Shown: piece after piece, positions 26,901-35,798 of the stretch
Layout of the letters: each line of letters starts with the position of its first letter
How positions within the stretch are numbered: position 1 is the first letter of the stretch
Source: Microbacterium murale
GTDB lineage: Bacteria > Actinomycetota > Actinomycetes > Actinomycetales > Microbacteriaceae
DNA length: 64,000 bases
Assembly: GCF_014635185.1 (NCBI RefSeq)
Contig: NZ_BMCM01000001.1
Location: forward strand, 620,001-684,000
Direction of reading: 5' to 3'
Notes under the pieces: model-generated
Database searches by the model: none
What the model saw: only the letters and a program-made list of their open reading frames with translations
What the model was told of the DNA's origin: nothing
Program-made: the position numbers and the translations under genes

Positions 26901-27887
26901 TCAGGCCTCCTTCACGGCGAGCGCGGGCTTCACAGTCAGCAGAGCTGCGGGGTTGTCGACGAGGATGCCGCGGATGCTGTCTTCGTCGAGACCGAGGGCC
27001 GTCAGTTTCGGGGCGAAGCCGGTGAGCACGGCGTCGTAGGCGACGTCCGTTTCCGGGTGACCCTTGGCGACGCCGACGGCGCCGGCCGAGAGCAGGATGC
27101 GGGAGCCGTGGCCGGCGACGATGAGCTCGGCCACCAGGGCTGCGCGCTCGTCGTCGCTCAGGAGGTCGGCATCCGACTGTCCGACGTGGTCGATAGCGAC
27201 GTTCGCGCCGCGCTCGACCACGGCGCGGATGATGTCGGCGGAACCGGTGCGGTCGAGGCCGCCGACGATCACACGATCAGCCGTAAGCCCCTCGGCGAGC
27301 GCGAGTTCCAGCGCACCGATCGGGTCGTCGGCGGGCGCCGAGAACGACAGGGCGACACCCGACTGCGTGGCCGCGCGAGCGGCACCCTGCAGCAGGCTGT
27401 CGTCGGTCGGAGTGGCCCCCGCGGTGGTCTGGGTGGTGACGATAAGGCCGGCGGAGGCGCGGCGTTCGACCCGCGGGATGACCATGCCGTCGGTGGCCTC
27501 GGCGGCGAACAGCTCAGCGAACCGCTCGGCGGGCCACGGCGTCGGCGGGTTGGTCTGCGGAGTGAGGAAGTAGCCCCCGAGGTTCTCCTCGGGGCCCATG
27601 CCGGTGGATGCCACGATGTGCACGCCCGTCGTGCGAGACAACGCCTCGTACAGCGGCAGGTCGCGGCCGTGGAACATGCCGGTGCGGTCGACGATAGTGC
27701 CGCCGCCGGCCGCCTTGAAGCCCTCGAGCTTGCCCTTGAGGACCTCGAAGATCTCAGCGCGATCGATGTCGATGTCGTACGCGTACTGCGCTCCCGGCAC
27801 CACGGACAGCAGCGCCTCATGGATCGCGACGACGCCGAGCTCATCGGCCGCGACCGGCCCCAAGACCGTGTTGACGGTTGTGCTCAC
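26901..27887 (-). CDS. Phosphotriesterase-like protein, metal site lost
   Basis: This 328-residue protein has the same fold and start pattern as the next gene (VNTVLGPVAADELGVVAIHEALL against VNTVTGPIAVEQLGFTSIHEHIG, compared in pieces). The HEH motif is HEA. The Lys position reads AGLIVTT, the two later His positions read LSFSAP and VGGLDR, and the Asp position reads LLSAGAV. Only the first His remains. It is full length and in frame, so it is not a decaying gene; a regulatory or structural partner of the active paralogue, or a metal-free activity, is possible. It is the first gene of the operon. Confidence 0.8.
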   Translation of the reverse strand: MSTTVNTVLGPVAADELGVVAIHEALLSVVPGAQYAYDIDIDRAEIFEVLKGKLEGFKAAGGGTIVDRTGMFHGRDLPLYEALSRTTGVHIVASTGMGPEENLGGYFLTPQTNPPTPWPAERFAELFAAEATDGMVIPRVERRASAGLIVTTQTTAGATPTDDSLLQGAARAATQSGVALSFSAPADDPIGALELALAEGLTADRVIVGGLDRTGSADIIRAVVERGANVAIDHVGQSDADLLSDDERAALVAELIVAGHGSRILLSAGAVGVAKGHPETDVAYDAVLTGFAPKLTALGLDEDSIRGILVDNPAALLTVKPALAVKEA

Positions 27888-27961
27888 AGGGTTCCTCTCC
27901 GTTGAGTCTTCGCCCCCAGACGCACGACGTCGCGTTCGGGGGATGTGTTGATCCTGCCATT

Positions 27962-27982
27962 CGCTTTACAGTCTGTCAAGCG
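27962..27982. promoter_or_regulatory. TetR-type operator, copy 1
   Basis: Arms CGCTTTACAG and CTGTCAAGCG around one T form a near-perfect palindrome (one mismatch per arm). It lies 74 bases before the phosphotriesterase-like gene. The same element occurs at 28026-28050 and before the TetR gene at 32497-32517. Confidence 0.7.
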
Positions 27983-28025
27983 ACTTGGCGCAATGGACAG
28001 AGAAAGCTTTACAAGATGCAAACCC

Positions 28026-28050
28026 AAGGCTTTACTGTCTGTAAAGCCTT
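28026..28050. promoter_or_regulatory. TetR-type operator, copy 2
   Basis: Arms AAGGCTTTAC and GTAAAGCCTT are perfectly complementary around TGTCT. It lies 45 bases before the P450 start. A half-site GCTTTACA is found at 28006. With copy 1 it places both divergent promoters under the same regulator, probably the TetR protein at 32551. Confidence 0.72.
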
Positions 28051-28095
28051 CCGCCACGGCGGCGGAAGTACGCACGAGACTCGAGGACGAGAATC

Positions 28096-29268
28096 ATGAG
28101 GACAGCACCCGCATCAGACATCGACCTGTTCGCCGACGACGTGCTCGTCGATCCGTATCCGACGTACGCGACCCTGCGCGAACTCGGCGCGGTTGTGCAC
28201 GTGCCACGCAACGACGTCTACGCCCTCACCCGCTACGACGCCATCCGCGACGCACTTGCCGACTGGGAGTCGTTCTCCTCAGCCACGATCGGGTTCAACC
28301 CGATGGTCAACGAGGCACTCGCCGGCACCTCCCTGCGCTCCGATCCGCCGGAGCACACCACGCTGCGCGCGACCCTGTCCGAGAATCTCACCCCGCGTGC
28401 GCTGCGCGGCCTGGGCGTGCAGATCGAGGCGAAGGCCGATGCGCTCGTCGCCGAGCTCGCCGCGCGTGGCGACTTCGAGGCGATTGACGACCTCGCCCGC
28501 GCGTTCCCGCTCGAGATCGTCGCCGACCTCATCGGCTTCACCGGCGAGGTGAAGGAGAACATGATGCGCTGGGGCCAGGCCGCGATGGAGGTCATCGGCC
28601 CGATGAACCAGCGCACGCAGGAGAACTTCCCCATCGCCGGCGAATTGTACGGCTGGTGCAGCAACGTCACCGCTGCCGACCTCGCTGAAGGATCCATCGG
28701 ACGCGGCATCTTCGACGCCGAGACGCGCGGAGCGATCCCCGAGGGCAGTGCCGGCCACATCATCCACCAGTACCTCGGCGCAGGTGTCGACACCACGGTC
28801 GCGTCGATCGGCAACATCGTGGCGCTGTTCGGTCGCCACCCCGAGCAGTTCGAGCTGGTGCGTCAGGATCCCTCGCTCATCTCCGCGGCCTTCAACGAGG
28901 TGCTGCGGTACTGGGCACCCGTGCACGCGTGGGGACGGCGCGCCACCCGCGACGTGGAGCTCGACGGCATCGTGATCCCCGAGGGCGCCCAGGTCGCGAT
29001 CCTCTTCGGCGCGGGCAACCGTGACCCCCGCCACTACGAGAACGCCGACGTGTTCGACATCACCCGCAATCCGGTCGACCACCTGTCGTTCGGATACGGT
29101 CCGCACGGCTGCGCCGGGCAGGGACTCGCGCGACTCGAGGCCCACGCCGTGATCCGCGCACTCGCCGTGCACGTCGGGTCGTTCTCACTCGGCGACGAGA
29201 TGCGCGAGCCGTCGAACATCACCCGCAGCATCCGCACCCTGCCCGTGCACGACGTCGTACCGGCGTGA
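28096..29268 (+). CDS. Cytochrome P450
   Basis: This 390-residue soluble bacterial P450 has the haem-binding loop FGYGPHGCAGQ (Cys 339), the EVLR of the ExxR motif, and the I-helix oxygen-activation motif LGAGVDTTVAS. No membrane anchor is present. It is followed by its own ferredoxin and ferredoxin reductase genes, so the three form a complete class I electron chain from NAD(P)H. In catabolic clusters such P450s hydroxylate or O-demethylate small ring compounds; here the substrate is unknown. It resembles the P450 at 33216-34412, for example in LTPRALRGL. Confidence 0.93.
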   Translation: MRTAPASDIDLFADDVLVDPYPTYATLRELGAVVHVPRNDVYALTRYDAIRDALADWESFSSATIGFNPMVNEALAGTSLRSDPPEHTTLRATLSENLTPRALRGLGVQIEAKADALVAELAARGDFEAIDDLARAFPLEIVADLIGFTGEVKENMMRWGQAAMEVIGPMNQRTQENFPIAGELYGWCSNVTAADLAEGSIGRGIFDAETRGAIPEGSAGHIIHQYLGAGVDTTVASIGNIVALFGRHPEQFELVRQDPSLISAAFNEVLRYWAPVHAWGRRATRDVELDGIVIPEGAQVAILFGAGNRDPRHYENADVFDITRNPVDHLSFGYGPHGCAGQGLARLEAHAVIRALAVHVGSFSLGDEMREPSNITRSIRTLPVHDVVPA

Positions 29269-29296
29269 ACGTGACCACCGTCAGAGAGGACACCCC

Positions 29297-29521
29297 ATGA
29301 TCATCGAGCTCGACCGCCCCCGCTGCGAGGGTCATGGCCTCTGCGAAGAGGCCGCTCCCGACCTCATGCACCTGGACGACGACGGCGAACTCGTCGTCGA
29401 TGTTCCCGAGGTCGAAGGCGCCGATGTCACCCGCGCGCAGGCCGCCGTGCGGGTGTGCCCGGTCGCTGCACTGCGCCTGGTCAGTCCAGATGCGGCCGAC
29501 CCCGCAGCCGCCTCGGAATGA
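29297..29521 (+). CDS. Ferredoxin, 3Fe-4S type (P450 partner)
   Basis: This 74-residue protein has a Cys-x2-His-x2-Cys start (CEGHGLC) and a later CPVAAL. One ligand position is His, so a 3Fe-4S cluster is expected, as in the small acidic ferredoxins that feed actinobacterial P450s. It lies 28 bases after the P450 gene and overlaps the reductase gene by four bases. Confidence 0.92.
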   Translation: MIIELDRPRCEGHGLCEEAAPDLMHLDDDGELVVDVPEVEGADVTRAQAAVRVCPVAALRLVSPDAADPAAASE

Positions 29522-30654
29522 CCATCAACCGCCTCGAACGCGTCGTCGTCGTGGGCGGTGGGATCGCCGGCCTCACCGCCTGCGACACACTCCGCGAGCG
29601 CGGCTTCGACGGCGATCTGGTCGTCATCGGCTCGGAGTCGCACGCCGCATACAGTCGCCCCGCGCTTTCGAAGGCGCTGCTGAAACTCGACGGCGACCTC
29701 ACCGCCCATGAGCTCTCGCCCGCCACCCACGGCGCGAGAGAGCTTCGCGGTGTATCCGCGATCGGGCTCGACATCGAGCGCCGTACAGTCTCTCTCGACG
29801 ACCGTGACGATCTGACCTACGACGGGCTGGTCATCGCAACCGGCTCGCGCGCGCGGCGCCTCAGCGATCACCCTGGCGAACTGACGCTGCGTGGTCTCGA
29901 CGACGCGCACGCTCTGCGGGACCGGCTCGAAGGGCGCCCAGAGGTTGTCGTGCTCGGCGGCGGAGTGCTCGGCATGGAGATCGCTTCCGGCGCTGTCGCC
30001 GCTGGATGCCGCGTCACCCTGATCGCGACATCCGAACCGATGTCGCGGCAGCTGGGGGCGCACGTCGCCGGCATCCTCACGACATCCGCCAGAGAACAGG
30101 GTCTGCGCATCGTCGTCACGGCGTCCGCGAGTGTGGATGCTGAGGGTGAGCGAGCCGTCGTGCGCACCGCCGACGGCTCGATGTATACCGCCGACGTTCT
30201 CGTCAGCGCAGTCGGCGACGTGCCGAACACGGAATGGCTCGGCGCCTCCGGCATCCTCAGCGGTGGGCGACTCCTCGCCGACGAGTACGGGCGCATCGCG
30301 CCGGGGGTGGTCGCCGCGGGTGACGTCACGGGCTGGGGGCCGGGCGCCATCCGCACCCCGCTGTGGACCAGTGCGATCGAGCAGGCGAGGGCCGCGGCAT
30401 CCGCTCTTCTCGACCCTGAGGCTCCCGCGCTGCGCTTTCAGAACTACTTCTGGACCGAGCAGTTCGGCCACAGCGTCAAGGCCGTGGGGCCCCTGCCCGT
30501 CCGGGGAGCGCCCGAGGTGCTGATCGGCGAACCGGATGCCACTCCGTCACTGCTGCGCTGGCACGGCGCCGACGGCACGCGCTCGGTCATGGCGATCGAT
30601 CACCGCATCCCGATACCCCGGCTGCGCCGACTGACGGACGCCTCTTTCGACTGA
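29518..30654 (+). CDS. Ferredoxin reductase (FAD, NAD(P)H)
   Basis: This 378-residue flavoprotein of the rubredoxin/putidaredoxin reductase type has FAD-binding VVVVGGGIAGLTA, NAD(P)H-binding VVLGGGVLGMEIASG, and the FAD-closing segment DEYGRIAPGVVAAGDV. A C-terminal reductase domain has the usual FWTEQFG. The ATG at 29518 overlaps the ferredoxin stop (ATGA), so reductase and ferredoxin are probably made in step. It completes the P450 electron chain. Confidence 0.92.
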   Translation: MTINRLERVVVVGGGIAGLTACDTLRERGFDGDLVVIGSESHAAYSRPALSKALLKLDGDLTAHELSPATHGARELRGVSAIGLDIERRTVSLDDRDDLTYDGLVIATGSRARRLSDHPGELTLRGLDDAHALRDRLEGRPEVVVLGGGVLGMEIASGAVAAGCRVTLIATSEPMSRQLGAHVAGILTTSAREQGLRIVVTASASVDAEGERAVVRTADGSMYTADVLVSAVGDVPNTEWLGASGILSGGRLLADEYGRIAPGVVAAGDVTGWGPGAIRTPLWTSAIEQARAAASALLDPEAPALRFQNYFWTEQFGHSVKAVGPLPVRGAPEVLIGEPDATPSLLRWHGADGTRSVMAIDHRIPIPRLRRLTDASFD

Positions 30655-30673
30655 ACCCCTGCCTGCACAAACA

Positions 30674-30712
30674 GAGAACCGGCCCCGGAGATGATCTCCG
30701 GGGCCGGTTCTC
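30674..30712. terminator. Two-way terminator hairpin
   Basis: A perfect 18-base stem (30674-30691 with 30695-30712) closes on a TGA loop between the stop codons of the convergent reductase and MFS genes. The stem begins GAGAACCGGCC. No clear T run follows on either strand. Confidence 0.85.
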
Positions 30713-30725
30713 GGTGGTTCGGGAA

Positions 30726-32414
30726 CTACTCCGCGATGACCTGCTCACGCTTGGTACTCGGCAGGAACAGCGTCAGCACGGCCGATCCGACAGCGGCGAA
30801 GGCGGCGACGATGTAGACGACGCTGAATCCGCCGCCGAGCGATGATCCGGCCAGACCCATGATGTCGCCCTGCGCCGCGGTGATCGATGCGACCGCGCCC
30901 TCGACGGCCTCAGCCGGAGCACCCGCAGCAGACATCTCGCCGGCGAACTGCCCGACCACGCCCTCCCAGCCCGAGAGCCACGCGAGCGGCGGGACGTGCG
31001 AGAGGCCCTCGACGGCCTCGGGCGGGATGCCGGTTCCCTGCAGCACGCTCACAATCGGCAGTGCGAACGCCGACGCGCCCACCCCGAACGCGATCGCCGA
31101 GCCGACCACAGGGCCGAGAGTGAAGCCGAGGTCACGCATCAGACTCGTCGTGGCCGAGGCCATGCCGATCTGATGCTCGGGGACCGTGTTGATCGCCACG
31201 GCCGTGATCGAGCCGATCGTGAGCGCGAAGCCGACACCGAGCAGCAGCAGGGGCAGGAGGAAGTCGGTCCACGGGGTACCGCCGAAGCGGGCCGGAACTC
31301 CGATCGTGTACGACGACAGCCAGAAGCCGGAGATCGCCATGAGCGCGAAGCCGCTCGTGAGCAGCCAGCGAGGCGCTACCGAGTGGATCAGGCGGCCGAC
31401 GATCGGAGACAGCACGAAAGCGGGACCCTGGATCACCACGAACAGCACGCCGATCACCCAGACCGGCTCCTGGGCGAGCGCGCCCATCGAGATCGAGGTC
31501 GCGAAGCAGATCGCGAGGAACGCGAACATTCCCGTCACGGCGACGATCGCCGCGGTCGAGTAGGTGCGGTTGCGGAACAGTTCGAGGTGAAGGAGCGGAG
31601 ACGGCGACCGCAGCTCGATGATGACGAACGCCACCAGAAGCACGACGCCGATGATGTATGCCGCGATGACCTGCCAGTATCCGAAGCCGTGATCGACCGC
31701 GGTGACCGTCGCGTAGAGCACGGCGATGAGGCCGAGCGCGAACGTGATCTGGCCCGGCAGGTCGAGACGGCGGCCGGCCGGAGCCGACGAATCTCGCGTG
31801 GTCGCTGAGACCGCGACAAGCACCACAGCGACCGCCGCGATGATCCAGTACGAGACGCGCCATCCGCTGAACTCGTTCGGGGCGCCCGGCTCTGCTCCCG
31901 GGATCGTGAAGAACTGCGCGGTTACACCGGCCATGACCGGCGAGATCACGGCGCCGAGTGACAGGAAGCCTGCCCAGGTGGCGATCACACGAGATCGTTT
32001 GGCGCGGTCGGGTGTGAGCGCCGATACCATCGCGAGTCCGATCGGGAAGAGCAGACCCGCCCCGATTCCGATCACGGCCTGGGCGAAGATCATGAATGCG
32101 ATGTCGGTGGCGAGGGCAGAAAGCGCTGCGCCGAGAACGACCATCAGGGAACCTGCGATCATCAGCTTCTTACGGCCGAACTTGTCGCCGAGCAGGCCGA
32201 AGGTGAGCTCGAAGGCGACGATGCCGATCTCGAAGATCGCGGTGATCCAAGTGAGCCCGGCGCCGGTGGCGTGGAACTCGGCTGCGAACGCGCCGTTGAG
32301 CGCGCCGGGCACTGCGTAGGCGGTCTGTGCCAGAGTCACGGACAGGAAGGCGGCGATGAAAGTCGCCCGCACTGACCCGCGCGAGGCGATGATCGTACTG
32401 GTCTGCGTTGACAT
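30726..32414 (-). CDS. MFS transporter, DHA2 family (14 helices)
   Basis: This 562-residue membrane protein has the drug:H+ antiporter-2 pattern: motif A in GLLGDKFGRKKLM, and about 14 helices ending in a charged tail. A hydrophobic-poor insert of roughly 60 residues lies before the last helix. The ATG at 32414 has a strong AAAGGAG upstream. It is divergent from the TetR gene, with a shared operator. A similar protein is encoded at 58722-60311. It could export toxic intermediates or import a substrate. Confidence 0.87.
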   Translation of the reverse strand: MSTQTSTIIASRGSVRATFIAAFLSVTLAQTAYAVPGALNGAFAAEFHATGAGLTWITAIFEIGIVAFELTFGLLGDKFGRKKLMIAGSLMVVLGAALSALATDIAFMIFAQAVIGIGAGLLFPIGLAMVSALTPDRAKRSRVIATWAGFLSLGAVISPVMAGVTAQFFTIPGAEPGAPNEFSGWRVSYWIIAAVAVVLVAVSATTRDSSAPAGRRLDLPGQITFALGLIAVLYATVTAVDHGFGYWQVIAAYIIGVVLLVAFVIIELRSPSPLLHLELFRNRTYSTAAIVAVTGMFAFLAICFATSISMGALAQEPVWVIGVLFVVIQGPAFVLSPIVGRLIHSVAPRWLLTSGFALMAISGFWLSSYTIGVPARFGGTPWTDFLLPLLLLGVGFALTIGSITAVAINTVPEHQIGMASATTSLMRDLGFTLGPVVGSAIAFGVGASAFALPIVSVLQGTGIPPEAVEGLSHVPPLAWLSGWEGVVGQFAGEMSAAGAPAEAVEGAVASITAAQGDIMGLAGSSLGGGFSVVYIVAAFAAVGSAVLTLFLPSTKREQVIAE

Positions 32415-32496
32415 GGTGGGAACTCCTTTGTCCCTGATGCGTGGATGCGGTGGACCCGCGGCTCGGGCGCCGAGGTCTACGCCAAGAATGGCCTTC

Positions 32497-32517
32497 ACTT
32501 TATAGCTTGTCAAGCGA
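32497..32517. promoter_or_regulatory. TetR-type operator, copy 3
   Basis: ACTTTATAGCTTGTCAAGC plus two bases matches the operators at 27962 and 28026 (CTTTA.AG..TGTCAAGC). It lies between the divergent MFS and TetR genes, 34 bases before the TetR start, as expected for autorepression. Confidence 0.68.
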
Positions 32518-32550
32518 ATGTACGGACTGTTATGTGGTTAGTGTTGGCGC

Positions 32551-33159
32551 ATGGCAAATCTTCGCGAGAAGCAGAAGCAGCAGACACGGCAGTCGCTGCT
32601 CGATCACGCGCTGCGGCTCTTTCAAGAACAGGGGTACGTCGCCACCACGATCGATGACATCGCCACGGCAGTCGGCACGACGCGCGTGACGTTCTACGCG
32701 CATTTCCCGAACAAGACCGAGCTCATGCGCGCGCTGTTCGGCGAGCTGAATCGTCACCTGGATCGCCGCGAGGACTCCGAACACGGATCGACGGCGGGCT
32801 CCCTGGTGGATGCTGCGAGAGAAGGCAGCTTCGACGCGATCCGCGCCTGGATCGGCGCGCAAGCAGAGCGCTGGCCCGACATCCGGCCGTACATCACCGT
32901 GGTCGAAGAGGCGTCGGCCGTCGACCCGGAGATGCGGGACCTTCGAGAAGCATGGTTCGGTGAGGTCATCGACGACATCACGACCGGCCTCGCCGCCGCA
33001 GGCCGCTTCGACGAGGCCACGCGGAGGTACCGCGGCTACCTGGCCATGGAGCTCCTGAACAGCGCGAACCTACGATGGATCCAGCACCCCTGGTCACTTG
33101 ATGACGGTCCGGAGCTCGACATCCTCGCCGTCGCGTGGACGAGCCTGCTCGGAGACTGA
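32551..33159 (+). CDS. TetR-family transcriptional regulator
   Basis: The N-terminal helix-turn-helix of this 202-residue repressor reads SLLDHALRLFQEQGYVATTIDDIATAVGTTRVTFYAHFPNKTELM (positions about 14-60), and an unrelated C-terminal effector domain follows. It is divergent from a DHA2 exporter gene. Because the same operator is found at its own promoter and between the P450 and phosphotriesterase-like operons 4.5 kb away, it probably controls that whole module. Confidence 0.9.
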   Translation: MANLREKQKQQTRQSLLDHALRLFQEQGYVATTIDDIATAVGTTRVTFYAHFPNKTELMRALFGELNRHLDRREDSEHGSTAGSLVDAAREGSFDAIRAWIGAQAERWPDIRPYITVVEEASAVDPEMRDLREAWFGEVIDDITTGLAAAGRFDEATRRYRGYLAMELLNSANLRWIQHPWSLDDGPELDILAVAWTSLLGD

Positions 33160-33215
33160 AGGCATCGGTCACCGCCCGGATACGGACTCGCTTCGCTCCC
33201 GCCCGGCGAGATCGA

Positions 33216-34412
33216 TCAAGAATCAGCCACGACGTCCACGATCGCGATGCGCTCATACGGGCGGCCGATGTTGTTGAGCCGTGGTGTCACCTCGTCCACA
33301 GCAAAACTCTTGATCTGCGAGACAAGCGCAGCGATCAGCGCATGCGACTCCATGCGTGCAAGCCCCTGACCCGCGCATCCGTGCGTTCCGTATCCGAACG
33401 ACAGATGATCGGTCGGGTTGCGGGTGATGTCGAACATCTGCGGGTCCTTGTAGTGGCGCGGGTCATGGTTGCCCGCCGACAGCAGCAGTGCGACCTGCGC
33501 GCCCGCGGGAATGACCGTTCCGCCCACCTCGACCGCATCCTTGACGAATCGCCCGATGACGGGGAGCGGTGCCATCGTTCGAAGCACCTCGGCGAATGCC
33601 GACGCGATCAGTGTCGCGTCTTCGCGCAGCATCCGATACTGCTCCGGGTTGCGCCCGAGCAGGATCGTCGCGTTGCCCAGCGCCGCGATCGTCGTCTCCA
33701 TGCCCGCCACGACGATCTGCTCGATGAGGATCGACCGGTTCTCGTAGGGGATCTCTCCACGATCCGCGGCGGCGAAGATGCCGCGACCCAGGCTTCCTTC
33801 GCGCAGGTCCTCCGCAGTGAGGCGTCCTCGCGTCCAGGCGAACATGCCACCGGCCACCGGAAGCCCCGCCCGACCGCGCTCGTTGAGCGGGCCCTGCGCA
33901 TTCAGGGCCGCCTCGGCCCAGACCAGCAGCAGGTCACGCTCCTCACCCTGCACGCCGATCATGTCGACGACGACCGAGAGCACGAAGTCGCGAGCGAAGT
34001 CACTGTGACCGTCGAACGCGCCACGGCCCGCAAGGCCTCGCACATGTGCTGCGCCCTTCGCTTCCATCTCGGCCTTCAGCCCGCGCAGCGCACGCGGAGT
34101 GAGATTCTCCATGAGCGCGTCCCGCAGCTGCTTATGATCCGGCGGATCGGTGGCGATGGTCGTTCCGACCATGATGTCGTTCATCCTGTCGTTGAACGCG
34201 ACCTTCTGCGACGAGAAGATCGCGGGGTCGTTCAGGATGCTGCGGATGTCGTCGTAGCGCGTGATCGCCCACAGCTCGCACGCCGGCAGGTACACGACGG
34301 GAGCGAGTTCGCGGAGCTCGTCCTGAACGGCCTGCGTGCTCCGCAGCACATCATCGGAGAACAGATCCAGGTCGTCGACGGTGACGGGCCGGACGCCGGT
34401 GCGAGTGGTCAT
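33216..34412 (-). CDS. Cytochrome P450
   Basis: This 398-residue P450 has the haem loop FGYGTHGCAGQ (Cys 346), the ExxR motif in EVLR, and the I-helix AGMETTIAAL, where Glu replaces the usual Asp of the acid-threonine pair. The ATG at 34412 follows GAAGGAC. It lacks a ferredoxin gene of its own and probably borrows the one at 29297 or another. It shares several segments with the P450 at 28096, including DITRNPTDHLSFGYG (NPVDHLSFGYG there), which suggests duplication. Confidence 0.92.
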   Translation of the reverse strand: MTTRTGVRPVTVDDLDLFSDDVLRSTQAVQDELRELAPVVYLPACELWAITRYDDIRSILNDPAIFSSQKVAFNDRMNDIMVGTTIATDPPDHKQLRDALMENLTPRALRGLKAEMEAKGAAHVRGLAGRGAFDGHSDFARDFVLSVVVDMIGVQGEERDLLLVWAEAALNAQGPLNERGRAGLPVAGGMFAWTRGRLTAEDLREGSLGRGIFAAADRGEIPYENRSILIEQIVVAGMETTIAALGNATILLGRNPEQYRMLREDATLIASAFAEVLRTMAPLPVIGRFVKDAVEVGGTVIPAGAQVALLLSAGNHDPRHYKDPQMFDITRNPTDHLSFGYGTHGCAGQGLARMESHALIAALVSQIKSFAVDEVTPRLNNIGRPYERIAIVDVVADS

Positions 34413-34494
34413 GAGCAGTCCTTCGGGTAGGAGCGGGTCGGGGCGTGGAATCGGATCCGGCGGTGAAATCGGGTGGATGCCGGATGCCGGCGGA

Positions 34495-35676
34495 TCAACG
34501 AGCGTGCAGGCGAACGGGCAGGGCGGACATGCCACGCACGACCGGGTGGCTACGGCGCACCGGGTCGCCGATCAGCTCGATGCGATCGACGCGCTTCAGC
34601 AGTGAAGTCATGAGTGCCGCCGCCTCGAGCCGCGCGAGCGCCTGGCCTGCGCATCCGTGTGCGCCAAACCCGAACCCGACGTGGTCGATCGGCCGGCGCT
34701 CCGGCCGGAAGAGGGCAGCGCCTGGAAAGTGCCGATCGTCGCGGTTCGCCGACCCGAACGACAGCAGCACGCGCTCGCCGGCCGGCAGCACGAATTCGTC
34801 GTAGGCGACGTCGCGGGTCGTCACGCGGAAGAAGCCCTGGATCGGCGACTCCAGCCGCACGATCTCTTCGAATGCGCCGGCGGCGAGAGACGGGTCGGCG
34901 ACGATCCGCTCCCAGGCCTCCGGCCGCGTGGCGAACAGGTGCAGCAGTGACGACAGCGCGTTGACGGTGGTGTCCATGCCCGCGACGAGGTAGCCGTTCA
35001 TCAGCCAGACGCCCTCCTCGTGCTCGATGAGGCCGTCGTCGACGGCATCCAGAATCGCGCTGCCCCACGAACCGGACCGCAGGATCGATCGATCGCACTT
35101 GGCGGCCATCCACCCGAAGTAGTGGCCGGCCTCGGGCAGGCGTTCGGCGAGCTCGGGCGTCAGCGGCCCGAACAGGCGATTGACGACGTCGGCGCCGGGC
35201 AGCAGCGGCTCGCGATCGTCCTCAGGCAGGCCGATGAGGTCGGCGACGACCGACACCGGGATGACCTCGGCGATGTCGGTCACTGCGTCGAGGCTGCCGC
35301 GATCCACGGCATGCGCCACCAGGGCGTCCACCTGCGCGAAGATGTCGTCGCGCACCGCGGCCATCGCGCGCGGTGACGTCTTCGACGAGAGCACGGAGCG
35401 AAGAACCGGGTGCCGCTGTCGGTCGGAGGAGATCACGGACGACGTGTGCGACTCCTCGAGCAGGCCGGTGCCGCGCGCGGTCGAGAACGTCTGGTCGTCG
35501 GCGAGCGCGGCCCGCACATCCTCGTAGCCCGGCAGCACCCAGGTCTCGTGCGCGGGAAGCTGCATCACGCGACCGAGTTCGCGCCACTGCCGGTATCCCT
35601 CGAACGGGTCGTGGGTGAATTCCGGCGCGAACGGGTCGAGGTCGCTGTGCTGGACGGTCGCCGGGAGCGTGGTCAT
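34495..35676 (-). CDS. Cytochrome P450
   Basis: This 393-residue P450 has the haem loop FGFGAHGCAGQ (Cys 342), ExxR in EIVR, and the I-helix LVAGMDTTVNAL. It is the first gene of a two-P450 unit, 82 bases before the second. The start is the ATG at 35676 just after the control region with a TetR-type palindrome. It is more distant from the other two P450s of the window than they are from each other. Confidence 0.92.
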   Translation of the reverse strand: MTTLPATVQHSDLDPFAPEFTHDPFEGYRQWRELGRVMQLPAHETWVLPGYEDVRAALADDQTFSTARGTGLLEESHTSSVISSDRQRHPVLRSVLSSKTSPRAMAAVRDDIFAQVDALVAHAVDRGSLDAVTDIAEVIPVSVVADLIGLPEDDREPLLPGADVVNRLFGPLTPELAERLPEAGHYFGWMAAKCDRSILRSGSWGSAILDAVDDGLIEHEEGVWLMNGYLVAGMDTTVNALSSLLHLFATRPEAWERIVADPSLAAGAFEEIVRLESPIQGFFRVTTRDVAYDEFVLPAGERVLLSFGSANRDDRHFPGAALFRPERRPIDHVGFGFGAHGCAGQALARLEAAALMTSLLKRVDRIELIGDPVRRSHPVVRGMSALPVRLHAR

Positions 35677-35707
35677 GTGCAGATTCCACTTCTTCGTGTG
35701 ATCCAAA

Positions 35708-35726
35708 CGGTAGTATTTACTACTGT
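35708..35726. promoter_or_regulatory. Candidate TetR operator between P450 and TetR genes
   Basis: GTAGTA (35710-35715) and TACTAC (35718-35723) form perfect arms around TT, and the flanks add a partial match (ACG before, TGT after). It lies between the divergent P450 and TetR genes, 32 bases before the P450 start. Confidence 0.6.
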
Positions 35727-35798
35727 TCCCATAATGCGAGGATGAGGGGGAGATTGCAAGCCTCAAGATCGACGCATCCCTCAAGAGCAAGAGAACCG

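Noticed and set aside
24212..27025. A very long open frame (937 codons) on the plus strand
   Set aside because: It lies exactly opposite four well-supported minus-strand genes, has no recognisable domain and is the usual shadow frame of GC-rich DNA.
26901..27887. Pseudogene status for the metal-less phosphotriesterase-like gene
   Set aside because: It is full length, in frame, well spaced and first in its operon; only the active-site residues changed.
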